Notes: generated by a model from the letters alone, not told the origin. Positions 46,613-56,576 are shown, counted from the first letter of the stretch. The stretch is 64,000 nucleotides of DNA from Renibacterium salmoninarum ATCC 33209 (GCF_000018885.1 NC_010168.1:744001-808000), one strand, 5' to 3'. Made by a program: numbers and translations.

Positions 46613-47179
46613 CTAGCTGGCGTTTAGCTGGGCCTTTAAGGCATCGCGCAGCTCCGCGATGATCTGCTCGAATGTCATGGAGTTTTCAGCGCTAACCCAG
46701 CGCAGGAACGCTACTCGAAACAAGGACATACCCCAGCCGGCAGCAAGGCTCGCAACGGGCTCCGCTAGGCCGCGCTCGCGCAGTGCGTCAGACATTGCCG
46801 ACGACAGCTGATCAAACTTGGTCAATTCACGTTCTTGCAATGCCGCCGTCGCGTCAAGAACGCTCTGTCGTTTCTGCGAGGATGGCCGCCGCGGCTCAAG
46901 ATATTGCGCTACCGCTTGAAGCGATGCCAAAACGGCATCAAATGGATTCGCCTCCGGCGGCGAGCTCTGGATGGGCGACACAAATAGAGCCCGAAATTCG
47001 TCTTGACCACGAAAGAAAACTTCACGTTTATCAGCGAAATAACGGAAAAAAGTCCGTTCGGTAACGCCCGCACGCTCGGCAATTTCCGTCACCGTGGTTT
47101 GCTCAAATCCCTGCTCGGCGTAGAGATCCATCGCGGCCAGGTACAGTCTCCCGCCGGCGTCAGGTTCCCATCTGTTCAT
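46613..47179 (-). CDS. TetR family transcriptional regulator
   Basis: 188 residues with a TetR HTH at about 10-55 (AAMDLYAEQGFEQTTVTEIAERAGVTERTFFRYFADKREVFF). The C-terminal part is of the AcrR/MftR-like class with a conserved Trp-rich helix. It is divergent from a broken NAD-dependent reductase/epimerase gene, its likely target. Confidence 0.85.
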   Translation of the reverse strand: MNRWEPDAGGRLYLAAMDLYAEQGFEQTTVTEIAERAGVTERTFFRYFADKREVFFRGQDEFRALFVSPIQSSPPEANPFDAVLASLQAVAQYLEPRRPSSQKRQSVLDATAALQERELTKFDQLSSAMSDALRERGLAEPVASLAAGWGMSLFRVAFLRWVSAENSMTFEQIIAELRDALKAQLNAS

Positions 47180-47226
47180 GCCTCGATATTACATCATGAC
47201 AGTCACCGACATTAGTTGTATGGTTG

Positions 47227-47243
47227 ATGTCAATGACTGACAT
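47227..47243. promoter_or_regulatory. probable TetR operator in the divergent spacer
   Basis: ATGTCA-ATGAC-TGACAT is a perfect 6-bp inverted repeat with a 5-bp centre, and a similar half-site (ATGACAGTCACCGACAT) lies 20-30 bases away. TGACA/TGTCA half-sites are typical of TetR-family operators. Confidence 0.55.
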
Positions 47244-47299
47244 TGATGAACTTTCGCGCATTCAGCGTGAGGCGATGCTCGGTCAGTAGGAGGCTTCTT

Positions 47300-48194
47300 A
47301 TGCGGGTATTTGTTACTGGTGCTTCTGTCTGGATCGGTTCAGCAATCACTGCTGACCTTCTGGCTGCGGGCCATCAGGTGGTTGGCTTGGCTCGATCCGA
47401 CGAGTCGGCTGCTGCGATCACGGCAGCCGACGCCGAAGTGCAGCGCGGCGATCTCACTGATTTGGCCAGCTTGCGAGCTGGTGCGGAAGGAGCCGACGGC
47501 ATCATCCACACGGCCTTCATTCATGACTTCACCCTACACGAGGCAGCTGCGGCCGTCGACCTGGCAGCTGTCCAACTTTTCGGGGATCTGCTTGAAGGCA
47601 CTGACCGTCCGCTGGTTATCGCCTCAGGAATGCTTGGCGCCGGGTCGCGTGAAACCGATATCCCTGATTCAACGTCTTTTCAGTCGCCCCGTCAGCTCAC
47701 CGAAAAGGTTGTGCTGGATTTTGCGAATCGCGGTATTCGATCAGCAGTGGTGCGCTTGGCTCCTACAGTTCATGGCGACGGCGACTATAGGGTTCTTGCC
47801 GATTGTGATCAAGGGGAATCGGGAAAGCGGTAGCTCGGTCTATGTGGGCGACGGGAGTAACGTCTGGCCGGCGGTGCATCGCTTAGGCGCGGCGCACCTC
47901 TTCTGCCTGGCACTCGAAAATGCTCCGGCAGGTTCGGTCTTGCATGCGATCGATGACGAAGCGGTGCCGTTTAGGGATATTGCCGAGGTGATTGGGCGCC
48001 ATCTGAATCTGCCGTTGCTGAGTTTGACCGCAGAGGAAGCTGTTGAGCGCTTTGGCTGGGTGGGTAGGTTTTTGATGTTTGATAAGCCTGCGAGCAGTGC
48101 ACTAACCCGGGATTGGCTCGGTTGGAATCCGACTGGTCCGAAATTGCTCGAAGATCTTGAGCAGGGGCATTATTTCCGGGTCGAACAACAATAG
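47300..48194 (+). pseudogene. NAD-dependent epimerase/reductase (extended SDR), frameshifted
   Basis: The start is ATG 47300 after AGGAGG. The Rossmann motif is TGASVWIGSAI, where the family has TGASGWIGSAI: the middle Gly is Val. The frame continues to VRLAPTVHGDGDY and then breaks near 47789; removing one A gives DYGFLPIVIKGNRESG and runs to 48194. The restored protein has 297 residues. Both the frameshift and the lost glycine argue against activity. Divergent from the TetR gene. Confidence 0.82.
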
Positions 48195-48343
48195 AGCACG
48201 CCCAGGAGTGAGTTTTGGCCATTTTTAGTCGCATTAACTTTACTTTCCGTAAACCTATTGTCTCTTTTGCTACTGGTGAGTAACTTCGAAGGAAGTGTCG
48301 TGTTAACTAGGTCACATGACAGGAGTACAACGGAGACTTGCCA

Positions 48344-49734
48344 ATGACGCTCAAATCTCGCTCCATCGCGACTGCCACCACTTTGTTCGTAGCCGCCGGG
48401 TGCATGCTCGCGGCCACGCCTGCTGCTCAGGCAGCATCAACTCAACCAGCTAGCAACGCAGCTAGCAGCTCAGCTTCCTTCTTCAAGTACGACGGCGCAA
48501 AGCCGCTGACAGATTATGCTCCAGGTGATGTGCTCAAAAGCCGCACCATCGCCTATCACGTGGCCGGATTTCCCATTCCGGTGAGCGTTGAGCAGGTGCT
48601 TTACCGCTCCACAAACATGTTGGGGCAAGCGGTAGCTAACGTCACCTCAATTGTGAAGCCCGCCGCCCCGGGTCCGCTTGAGTGGCTGAGTCCCTTGAAG
48701 GCCGTGGGAAGCTCGTTTCCTATCAGTCCTTCTATGATTCGCTCAATCCGGAAGACGGACCCTCGCGCGCGATTTCTGGCGATTTCAGCCTCGGTAGCCT
48801 GGTCGCTGGCAAGTCCAACGATGGCGCCATAATTCCCACTGCTGAGACCGCGATTATTGCGCCTTTGCTGTTGCAGGGTTACACCGTGAACCTGCCCGAC
48901 GTCGAAGGCCAGACTGCAGAATTTGCGGCAGGACCGGCCTACGGCCAGTACACCTTGGATTCTTTGCGGGCCGCATATAACTCACCAAAGGCCGGCTTGA
49001 ACAAGAACACCAAGACCGCAATGCTTGGCTACTCTGGTGGTGCGATTGCTACCAACTGGGCCGCGCAATTAGCTCCTACCTACGCCCCGGACGTCAACAA
49101 GAATCTGGTTGGTGCCACTGAGGGCGGTGTGCTGGTAGCCCTGGCACACAACTTGAACTACATCTCCGGAACCCCGATTTGGGCCGGCGTAGCTGCAATG
49201 GCGATCAAGGGTGTGGCTCGTGCGCTGAACCTTGATTTCACACCGTACTTGAACGCTAAGGGCGTCGAGCTGTTCAAAAAGATCGATGCGGCCTCAATTA
49301 CCGAAGGCTTCATTATGGGTTCCGGCGTGAAATGGGAAGACATTGCAAAGCCCGAATACGCGAATCCCAACCGGATTCAGATCTTTGTCGACACTGTCAA
49401 CAAAGTGAATATGGGCCAGTATGGTTCACCAACCATCCCGTTGCAGATCGCTCAGGGAGCTACCGGCGTGCTGGAAGGCACCCCGGGTGTTGGTGTGGGC
49501 GACGGTGTGATGATTGCCGGTGACGTTCGAGCAATTGCCAAGCATTTCTGCGCCAGCGGTACTCAAGTTCAGTACACCGAGCACTATTTGCTCGGCCATG
49601 TTGGTACCACTTTGGCCTGGTACCCGGGCGCACTGTCCTGGATCAATGACCGGTTTGCCGGAAAGACAGCTCCGAATAACTGCGCAAGCATCGCAGCTGG
49701 TAACTCCTTGGCTCCGGAAGTTCTAGCGCCGTAG
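48344..49734 (+). pseudogene. secreted lipase (LIP family), frameshifted
   Basis: Start ATG 48344 with GGAG at 48332. Signal peptide MTLKSRSIATATTLFVAAG to about residue 32 (AAQAAS). The first frame covers about 120 residues (to SPLKAVG), then one base is missing near 48708-48712; the rest continues KLVSYQSFYDSLNPEDG to 49734. The nucleophile elbow is GYSGGA (AMLGYSGGAIATNWAA), with late Asp in GDGVMIAGDVRA region and His in LLGHVGTT. The restored length is about 463 residues. It resembles the fungal-type secretory lipases found in actinobacteria. The second frame alone would not be exported. Confidence 0.82.
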
Positions 49735-49760
49735 TTATTACTGCCCTAGCTTTTTACCTT

Positions 49761-49807
49761 TGACTCGGCGTCGAACTCCCATTACCTCGGGGTTCGGCGC
49801 CGAGTCA
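49761..49807. terminator. bidirectional terminator, lipase and nucleoside hydrolase
   Basis: TGACTCGGCG (49761-49770) pairs with 49798-49807, and the stem goes on as CGAAC/GTTCG after one G-T pair. It lies between convergent genes and touches the nucleoside hydrolase stop codon. Confidence 0.75.
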
Positions 49808-50830
49808 TATGCTCCGGGCTAGCTCGGCAACCCGGCGAATGAGGTCATCGAAAAACACTTTCGGTTCAGTTTTGACAGCAACCCAAGCGTTTTTGGGACG
49901 GCCCCATTGGCCCCGCCAATCAGCAATAGTTGCTCCTCGAGACAATGTGCCACCAAGTTCGACGTCGACGGTCGCCTGGCGCAATGTTGCCAACGAAGGG
50001 TCCAAGGCGACTGCTGCCGCGAACGGGTCGTGCATATGGCTGATATAGCCCTGCCCCTCCGCCGCGTGGAACTCGAAATAGAAGCGAATAGCATCGCTAA
50101 AATGCCGAACTAAAGGATTCGAAGCTTGGGAACGAGTTCCAGCAGGGTCGTCCTGATCTGGGGTTTCAACTGGAGTGCTACCCGCTGCCACCGCCAACTC
50201 GGCAAGATGCTGCGGCGTCATAATGACCGTTTCAGTCACATCAAGCGGGCAAATAATGGGCTGCCGCTCGGGTGGTAATACCGAAAAAGCGTCGAAGACG
50301 AGCTTTGCCGATTCTGGATCTACCGCGACATTCCACTCACTACAGGGCGTGGTGTTCCCCGGATAATTGAACGCACCGCCCATCACCACAAGACGTTTAA
50401 GCAGCAGTGGCAGCTCCGGCTCCAACTTGATCGCCAGCGCCAGATTTGTCAGCGGTCCGGTGACTAAGCCGATTACTTCGCCTGGCCGGGAGCGCACGGT
50501 ATCGATCCACAGCTGAGTCGCATGCCTCGGTGAAAGCGGGGTAACTGGCGCCGGGAGCTCGGCGTATCCAATGCCCTGCGGTCCGTGCGTTTCTTCGGTT
50601 GTCATCAGGGGAGCGAGCAGTGGCACCTCGGCGCCAAGCGCCACCTCAATGCCAGTGCGGCCACAGAGCTCAAGCCAGGCCAAATTATTTATGGCAACTT
50701 GCTGGGCCGGCACATTGCCCGCGGTGCAACTGATGCCAAGGATTTCGGCGTCGTCGTGGGCAAGCAAATAGAGCAGGGCAAGTGAGTCGTCAATACCGGT
50801 ATCGACGTCAATAAGCAGTGGGGCGCGCAT
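49805..50830 (-). CDS. nucleoside hydrolase (IunH family)
   Basis: 341 residues beginning with the calcium-binding motif of the family, LLIDVDTGIDDSLAL, and later SCTAGNVPAQQVAINNLAWL, VTGPLTNLALAIKLEPEL, VVMGGAFNYPGN and the catalytic-His region SHMHDPFAAAVAL. It hydrolyses the N-glycosidic bond of ribonucleosides in purine/pyrimidine salvage. No transporter or kinase for nucleosides is beside it. Confidence 0.92.
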   Translation of the reverse strand: MRAPLLIDVDTGIDDSLALLYLLAHDDAEILGISCTAGNVPAQQVAINNLAWLELCGRTGIEVALGAEVPLLAPLMTTEETHGPQGIGYAELPAPVTPLSPRHATQLWIDTVRSRPGEVIGLVTGPLTNLALAIKLEPELPLLLKRLVVMGGAFNYPGNTTPCSEWNVAVDPESAKLVFDAFSVLPPERQPIICPLDVTETVIMTPQHLAELAVAAGSTPVETPDQDDPAGTRSQASNPLVRHFSDAIRFYFEFHAAEGQGYISHMHDPFAAAVALDPSLATLRQATVDVELGGTLSRGATIADWRGQWGRPKNAWVAVKTEPKVFFDDLIRRVAELARSI

Positions 50831-50869
50831 AAACCAGTTCTAGCACCCCACTGCCACTTCCTGTGCGGG

Positions 50870-51269
50870 TTACTGCGTTTTGCTGTAATCCGGTAGTTCT
50901 TGAAGCGCCCAGGTATTGCCGTCTGGATCGGCGAAGTAGATGAAGCGTCCCCAAGCCATATCAGTGACCTCGCTTGTTTCTACGCCGCGACCGCGCAGCT
51001 CGGCAAAAGTTTCGTCGGCGTTCTCGATCACCATCATGACGCCTTTTTGCGTTCCGGGAGCCATTTCCACCACGCCTTGGCCTAGAACAATCGAGCAGGC
51101 AGAGCCTGGCGGGGTGAGCTGGACGAACCGGATATTTTCATCAACGCGATGGTCATGACCGGAATTGAATCCGACTTTGTCGACGTAAAAAGCTTGGGCT
51201 CGGTCAATGTCAATGTTCAATGTCAGTGACGGGAATCGGGACGACTTCGATTTTCATGGTGGATGACAT
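50870..51269 (-). pseudogene. VOC (glyoxalase-fold) protein broken by a 13-bp tandem duplication
   Basis: The start is ATG 51269 (or 51257): MSSTMKIEVVPIPVTDI. A tandem repeat of TCAATGT-like units (51204-51223) then shifts the frame to a stop; beyond it the frame continues DIDRAQAFYVDKVGFNSGHDHRV to 50870. Removing one 13-base repeat block restores VTDIDRAQAFYVDKVGF. Metal-site type residues are seen in GHDHRVD and the ending FADPDGNTWALQE is typical of the fold. The 116-codon downstream frame lacks the first beta strand. Confidence 0.75.
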
Positions 51270-51433
51270 GTGAACTGTCCGTTCTTGGAGTGATGAGATC
51301 AGCTTAGAAGCAGTAGCGGTCAGTTTCTGACCTCATGAAAATCTTTTTTGCGGCAACGCCTTTTCGTCCTTTCAGCACGTCATCTGGATCACGGAAATCG
51401 CAGCTCAGCCGCTTACAGCGTTACGGTAGATAC

Positions 51434-52339
51434 ATGTCTTCCCCCACCGAGGCTTATGGCGATACCGGCCTGGCCAATCAGAGTAAACCTTTGACTTCTC
51501 CGCTGCCTAGAATCCGCAATGTTCCGGCCGAAATCGCCCGATCTTGGCTGCTCGTTCCGGCAACTCAACCAGCGACATTCGATGCCGCAGTTGCTTCCCG
51601 CGCGGACGCCGTCGTGCTTGATATCGAAGATGCCGTTGACCCCTCGCACAAGTCGTCGGCGCGCAGCGATGTCATCCAGTGGCTTCAGAACGGCGGCGAA
51701 GCTTGGGTTCGCATCAACGATGCGAGCAGTGACTTTTGGGCGGACGACGTCGCCGGCTTGCGTGGCACGCCCGGATTGCAAGGCGTGATGTTGGCGAAGA
51801 CCGAAAGTGCCGAGCAGGTCAAAGAAACGTATCACCGGCTCGATGGTAAAACTCGAGTGCTCGCACTCGTGGAATCCGCCGTCGGCATTGAAGAAGCTAA
51901 TAATATTGCCCGCGCGGAGGGCGCTTTCCGGCTTGCTTTCGGCTCCGGAGATTTCCGACGCGATACCGGTATGGCGGCGGATCGCGAAGCAATGGCCTAC
52001 CCGCGTGCCAAGCTCGTAGTTGCTAGCCGGGTGGGAAACCTGCCGGGACCGATTGACGGCCCAACGGTAGGCACCAACCACCCGATTCTGCGCGAACAAT
52101 CTGCGATCACGGTATCGATGGGTATGACCGGCAAACTTTGCCTGCAAAGTGACCAGACTACGGTGATCAACGAAGTCATTTCGCCAGCACCTTCAGACGT
52201 TGTTTGGGCCACTGACTTCATGGCGGACTTCAACGCTCGCGGCGGCGTGATTCGGGACGGTTCGGACCTTCCTCGGTTGGGTCGAGCCGAGAAGATCTTG
52301 AAGCTCGCACTCGCTTTTGGCGTTCAGCCGGCCAGCTGA
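51434..52339 (+). CDS. HpcH/HpaI aldolase or citrate lyase beta (CitE)-like protein
   Basis: 301 residues from ATG 51434; the open frame upstream is not similar to the family. CitE-like barrel motifs: RSWLLVPATQPATFDAAVASRADAVVLDIEDAVDP near the start, WVRINDASS, LAKTESAEQV, ALVESAVGIEEANNIA and FGSGDFRRDTG. The acidic metal ligands are in the LDIEDA and LVESA/GSGDF motifs. Such enzymes cleave or hydrolyse beta-hydroxyacyl-CoA substrates. A single gene without citrate lyase alpha or gamma suggests a stand-alone lyase. Confidence 0.82.
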   Translation: MSSPTEAYGDTGLANQSKPLTSPLPRIRNVPAEIARSWLLVPATQPATFDAAVASRADAVVLDIEDAVDPSHKSSARSDVIQWLQNGGEAWVRINDASSDFWADDVAGLRGTPGLQGVMLAKTESAEQVKETYHRLDGKTRVLALVESAVGIEEANNIARAEGAFRLAFGSGDFRRDTGMAADREAMAYPRAKLVVASRVGNLPGPIDGPTVGTNHPILREQSAITVSMGMTGKLCLQSDQTTVINEVISPAPSDVVWATDFMADFNARGGVIRDGSDLPRLGRAEKILKLALAFGVQPAS

Positions 52340-52340
52340 G

Positions 52341-53222
52341 GTGCTAGTCCGTGGGCTGGATTGGTCCGAGCGCGGAGTCAGGCTAAACGTCGTTGCAGAG
52401 CCTACGTCCGAGCTTCTGGCGCCCGGAAGTTTTTTGGGCTTCCGGGTGCTCGATGGTAGGAAGCACTGTCTGGGATTTAGCCAGATGCTTGGCGAGGCTG
52501 GCAGTAAGTCCGTGCCGTGCCCGGACGATTCGCTCGCCGAACGCGGCTATCAATGTGGGCCGTGTTTCGCTCGGGATGAGTTCCGGGCGATTCATGACAT
52601 TCATCGGGGCGGCCAGGCATCGGCAGGGCTCAAAGCTTATGTCGCTCAGCCGCATTGGTTGTACATTGCCACCTTTGCGCGCGAAGCCAGCAAAGTGGGC
52701 ACCGCTTCGCAATTGCGCAAATGGGCTAGGTTGGCCGAGCAGGGCGCGATCGCGGCGCAGTACATTGCGCTTGCCGACGACGGCCGGACGGTTCGATTAT
52801 TGGAAGATTCGATCAGTTCTGGCTTAGGAATTCCGCAGCAGATCCGCTCAGCGAGCAAGTTCAGTGGCTTACTTACGCCCGATCCTTTGGCGCAAATCCT
52901 GCAGGCTAACGCTGAAGTGGCTGCTGCTGCCCGTGAGCATTTAGCCGGTATCGGGTTGCCAGGTTTTCAGCTTTCTGACGAGCAGTGGGAATTGCCGGAA
53001 CACGGCAGATCATTGCTAACCGCTGGGCCAAGAATTGCCTATCCATTGCCTTCGAACGAAGGCAGCCATGGAATCCAGCTCAAGGGTTTGTTGGGCAGCT
53101 TCGCCTGGGGATGCGTGGAAGATCAGGATTTTCTGTTAGATCTGGGTGCGCTCAAAGGACGAATCATTGAGCTAGGCCAATTTGAATCTGAGCTTCCAGC
53201 CCTGCAGGATTCGTTGTTCTGA
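52341..53222 (+). CDS. DUF2797 domain-containing protein
   Basis: 293 residues from GTG 52341, just after the CitE-like stop; a TTG at 52317 is in frame. The DUF2797 pattern is clear: GLKAYVAQPHWLYIATF, VGTASQLRKWARLAEQGAIAAQYIALADDG, and, near residue 70, a cysteine pair in ERGYQCGPCFARDEF that could bind metal. Function unknown. It probably shares a transcript with the upstream gene. Confidence 0.78.
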   Translation: MLVRGLDWSERGVRLNVVAEPTSELLAPGSFLGFRVLDGRKHCLGFSQMLGEAGSKSVPCPDDSLAERGYQCGPCFARDEFRAIHDIHRGGQASAGLKAYVAQPHWLYIATFAREASKVGTASQLRKWARLAEQGAIAAQYIALADDGRTVRLLEDSISSGLGIPQQIRSASKFSGLLTPDPLAQILQANAEVAAAAREHLAGIGLPGFQLSDEQWELPEHGRSLLTAGPRIAYPLPSNEGSHGIQLKGLLGSFAWGCVEDQDFLLDLGALKGRIIELGQFESELPALQDSLF

Positions 53223-53268
53223 GCTCCCGTGCACTCAAGGCCTGCGCTAAGGCGAGTAAAGTTGGAGC

Positions 53269-53508
53269 GTGCTCAACGAATATTGGCAGACCTCAGGAAT
53301 GGCTTACCGCATCATCGTATTTAGCGCGATGGGATTCATCGCGCTAGGGCTGATCTTGACGATTATTGGCGCGAATACTGGAAATAATGGCCTGATGTGG
53401 ACCGGAATGCCTTTTCTAGGGCTCGGCACAATCCTGCACGTAGCGGGCATCGCGGCCCGCGGCCAAGAAGTACGCCGCAGACTCCGCGAAGCCGCCAAAA
53501 AGCCCTGA
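53269..53508 (+). CDS. small two-helix membrane protein
   Basis: 79 residues from GTG 53269, or 69 from ATG 53299 (MAYRIIVFSAMGFIALGLILTIIGA). Two membrane helices are separated by a short loop (NTGNNGLMWTG), and the tail is basic (GQEVRRRLREAAKK). I do not recognise a specific family. It is convergent with the DHA2 exporter gene and 4 bases from its end. Confidence 0.6.
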   Translation: MLNEYWQTSGMAYRIIVFSAMGFIALGLILTIIGANTGNNGLMWTGMPFLGLGTILHVAGIAARGQEVRRRLREAAKKP

Positions 53509-53512
53509 CATG

Positions 53513-55045
53513 CTACGAGGCTTTCGCCGTCCTCAGCGTCAATACTGACACTGACACTGCCGCCAGCATCAAGACAAACCCCACAACGGCAATGACTACT
53601 GCCCCGTTGTCGAAAGCGTGCATGGCCGAATCGCGGAGTGCGCTCGCCGCATCGGCTCCTTGATTTTTGGCCACTTCAAGCGCGCCGCCAAGCGTGCCTT
53701 CAGCCTTTTCGGTCGCTGCGGCGTCGAGCCCCACAGGCAGTTGCAAGTGCGTGCGATAGACCGAGGCCAAAATGGAACCGAGCACGGCGGTGCCGAGCAC
53801 TGATCCGAGTTCATACGCCGTCTCCGATATTGCTGAAGCAGCGCCGGATTTTTCTACCGGGGCAGAGGACAGGATGAGGTCGTTAGAAATTGTTTCAGCA
53901 ACACCAACGCCCGCCCCCAGCACCATAAAAGCGATAACCAGCAGTGCAATAGGCGGTGGATTGAGGAAGGCCGTGAGGGCATAACCAACGGCGTTGAGTA
54001 ACAGCCCGCCGGTGACTAGCCAAACCGGTTGCACAAAACGGGCGATCGGCACCACAACCAGGCCAGCCACCACGGCGAGGATCAACCCGGGCAATAGTGC
54101 TATTCCAGCTTGTGTGGGTCCCAGCCCTGCGACTAATTGCAAGTGTTGTGAGATGAAGAATAAGAATCCTACGAGCGAGAACACGCTGAGCAAATTCGCC
54201 AGCACACCGCCGGTGAAGACCGGATTCCGGAATAACTGCACCTCAAGCATTGGTGTTCGCTGCCGCAGCTGGCGACGAATAAACAACCACATGCAAAACA
54301 GGCCGACGGCGGCAGCCAGCACCGCGGTAGCGCTCAGTCCTTCCGATGCGAAAGTTTTAATGCCGTAGACCAGCGGCACCATTGCGGCAAACGAAAGCAC
54401 AATACTGAGGGGATCAATCGGAGCCGGTTTCGGATCCCGGGATTCAGTGATGAAGATCGGGCCGAAGATCAGCAACGGAATCAAAACGGGCACGGCGAGC
54501 AGAAACACTGAACCCCACCAGAAGTGCTCTAGTAAAAAGCCGCCCACAATCGGACCGAGTGCGGCACCGCCGGAAAATGCTGCTGCCCAAATGGCAATTG
54601 CGGTTCGGCGTTGCCGGGGGTCCAAGAAAATGTTTCGGATCAGCGAAAGCGTCGAGGGCATGAGCATCGCACCGAAGAAGCCTAAGAGCGCACGGGCGGC
54701 AATAAGCCATGCGGCATTGGGTGCAAAGGCGGCCAACGCAGAGACTACGGTGAAGCCCGCGCCACCAATCAGTAGCAGCCGACGGCGGCCAACTCGGTCA
54801 GAGAACGAACCCATCGACACCAGCAAGCCCGCTAATACCAAAGGGTAAACGTCAACGATCCAGAGCAATTCTGGCCCGCTTGGTGAGAGCGTGCTGGAAA
54901 TTTCTGGAATGGCGAAGGACAAAACAGTATTGTCCACTGCCACCAGAAGCACTGGAAGCATGAGTACGGCCAAGGCGAGCCAATTCCTGGCAGTCGCGCG
55001 CACGGGCGCCTGACCGTTCGTGGAAACTGGCGAAGTTGTTGACAT
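53513..55045 (-). CDS. DHA2 family MFS drug exporter (14 helices)
   Basis: 510 residues with 14 predicted helices. It has the QacA/EmrB-type motifs: DNTVLSFAIPEIS in helix 1, LLVSMGSFSDRVGRRRLLLIG (motif A), ARALLGFFGAMLMPSTLSLIR and the motif C-like GPIVGGFLL. It likely exports cationic or lipophilic drugs with proton antiport. A divergent TetR gene and a perfect palindrome control it. Confidence 0.9.
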   Translation of the reverse strand: MSTTSPVSTNGQAPVRATARNWLALAVLMLPVLLVAVDNTVLSFAIPEISSTLSPSGPELLWIVDVYPLVLAGLLVSMGSFSDRVGRRRLLLIGGAGFTVVSALAAFAPNAAWLIAARALLGFFGAMLMPSTLSLIRNIFLDPRQRRTAIAIWAAAFSGGAALGPIVGGFLLEHFWWGSVFLLAVPVLIPLLIFGPIFITESRDPKPAPIDPLSIVLSFAAMVPLVYGIKTFASEGLSATAVLAAAVGLFCMWLFIRRQLRQRTPMLEVQLFRNPVFTGGVLANLLSVFSLVGFLFFISQHLQLVAGLGPTQAGIALLPGLILAVVAGLVVVPIARFVQPVWLVTGGLLLNAVGYALTAFLNPPPIALLVIAFMVLGAGVGVAETISNDLILSSAPVEKSGAASAISETAYELGSVLGTAVLGSILASVYRTHLQLPVGLDAAATEKAEGTLGGALEVAKNQGADAASALRDSAMHAFDNGAVVIAVVGFVLMLAAVSVSVLTLRTAKAS

Positions 55046-55086
55046 TTTTGCTATTCCTCTTCATCATCGGCTTGAGAAATTAACTG

Positions 55087-55102
55087 TACCGTCTGGACGG
55101 TA
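55087..55102. promoter_or_regulatory. TetR operator between exporter and tetR
   Basis: TACCGTC-TG-GACGGTA is a perfect 7-bp inverted repeat in the 106-bp divergent spacer. The form is that of QacR/TetR operators (ACCGTC half-sites are common in actinobacterial multidrug TetR sites). Confidence 0.8.
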
Positions 55103-55151
55103 TATGATCAAGTAGGATCAGCAAACCGCACTGACAAGGGATGATTGGATC

Positions 55152-55697
55152 ATGACTCGCACTTCTTCTGCTCGGGATCGCATACTGCAAGCCTTTGAGA
55201 ATCTCCTCCTGAGCGACGGCGAACGCGCTGCCACTTTGGAGTCGGTCGCGGCAGCGGCTGGCGTGTCTAAAGGTGGGCTGCTCTACCATTTCGGTAGCAA
55301 AGAAGCGCTTGGCGAGGGTCTTATTGAAAAGTTTCTTCAGCTTGGTGCTGAAGACTTAGTAGCAATCAAAAACGCACCAGAAGGCGCGGCAAGTTACTAT
55401 TTGCGAACGTCCGGGCAAAGCGATGCTTCCTTCGACAAGGTGCTTATTGCGGCCTTGCGACTGCCGCAAGGCCAGATGGAAGACGCGAAGGCCGCTTTTG
55501 CTGAGCTGCAGAAAGGCTGGTTCGACGCCATCCAAGCTGAAATTAACGATCTGGAAGTTGCGCAGGCGATCATGCTGATGGGGGATGGCATGTATTACAA
55601 CGCCTCCTTACACGGCAGTTACCTGGGAATACCTGGGACAACCTATGAACAGAACCTTGCCGCGTTGCAGAATGTAGTCAATCGATTGCGAAAGTAG
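55152..55697 (+). CDS. TetR family regulator of the DHA2 exporter
   Basis: 181 residues from ATG 55152. The HTH is at about 10-55 (ILQAFENLLLSDGERAATLESVAAAAGVSKGGLLYHFGSKEALGEGL). The C-terminal domain is of the TetR_C_37 kind. It is divergent from the DHA2 exporter and probably represses it, releasing the operator when a drug is bound. Confidence 0.88.
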   Translation: MTRTSSARDRILQAFENLLLSDGERAATLESVAAAAGVSKGGLLYHFGSKEALGEGLIEKFLQLGAEDLVAIKNAPEGAASYYLRTSGQSDASFDKVLIAALRLPQGQMEDAKAAFAELQKGWFDAIQAEINDLEVAQAIMLMGDGMYYNASLHGSYLGIPGTTYEQNLAALQNVVNRLRK

Positions 55698-55706
55698 GTT
55701 GACTGA

Positions 55707-56525
55707 ATGCTCTCTGCGAGCCGAAATCCAGTCTGGAGATGGGTAGCGATTGTCGTCGCGCTGCTGGTCTTGGTTGCTTTGATGGCGGCCTTCTTTTTAT
55801 CGGGCACTGGTGGAGCTGGAAAGCCAGCGGCTGAATCGTCGTCGGCAAGCTCGGAATCGAATACCGCGCAGATTGGACCAACACCTACTGAAGAAGCCAG
55901 TCAGAGCGCGGCAATGATCGCGATCTTGCCAGCCAAGCCAATGCCGGATGGGCTGAGCCTGACTGGCCCGGGTACTTTGAGTGCGCAAGATCAAGCGCAG
56001 GTTGACAGCGACGCCAAATCACTCACCGTGACGCCAACGGGATGTTTACCGTTGTTACCGGTAAATCAGCGTATTTTCCGCATTGCTGGTTCACTTGGCC
56101 AGGCCCTCTATCTGGTCAAGGGTCCTGGACTGGCGGATGACAAAACTCGGGCGGCCTCCGGGACAATCACCGAATATGCTGACGTTACTTCGTCTGATGC
56201 CAAGATGCAGGAATTTGCTGCTGCCATGCCAGCCTGTGGTAGTGATTTTTCGGTGACAACCGCGGGGGTGCAAGGAGCTCAGACATTGCTGCCACAGACC
56301 GTTGAAACTCCCGGTGTGCAGTCCTTGTGCTAAAATCTCCAAATCAAAGAACTTCCGGGCCGCAGTACGGCAAGTAATGAGCTCATTTGTCATTTACGCT
56401 CACAGAACGTGATCATCACCGTGATGGAGACCAGCAATACTTTGAACCCGAGCGCTGAGGTTTTGGCGCAGTGGACCTCGCTCGTCCAGGCGCAAGCGAG
56501 CTCCTTGGCGAAGCTGGCGCAATGA
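55707..56525 (+). pseudogene. membrane-anchored hypothetical protein with in-frame TAA
   Basis: ATG 55707 starts a protein with one N-terminal membrane helix (WVAIVVALLVLVALMAAFFL), a Ser/Ala-rich stretch and a soluble exported domain. The frame stops at TAA 56331-56333 after PGVQSLC and continues in the same frame for 63 codons (LPGRSTASNELICHLRSQ...VMETSNTLNPSAEVLAQW...) to TGA 56525. The continuation is protein-like, so a nonsense mutation is likely. The two Cys at PTGCLPLL and MPACGSDF could form a disulfide outside the cell. Family not recognised. Confidence 0.65.
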
Positions 56526-56576
56526 GCTGTGCTGAACGGATAGGCTTGGTCAAGAATCACTAAGCCTACGAGAGAC

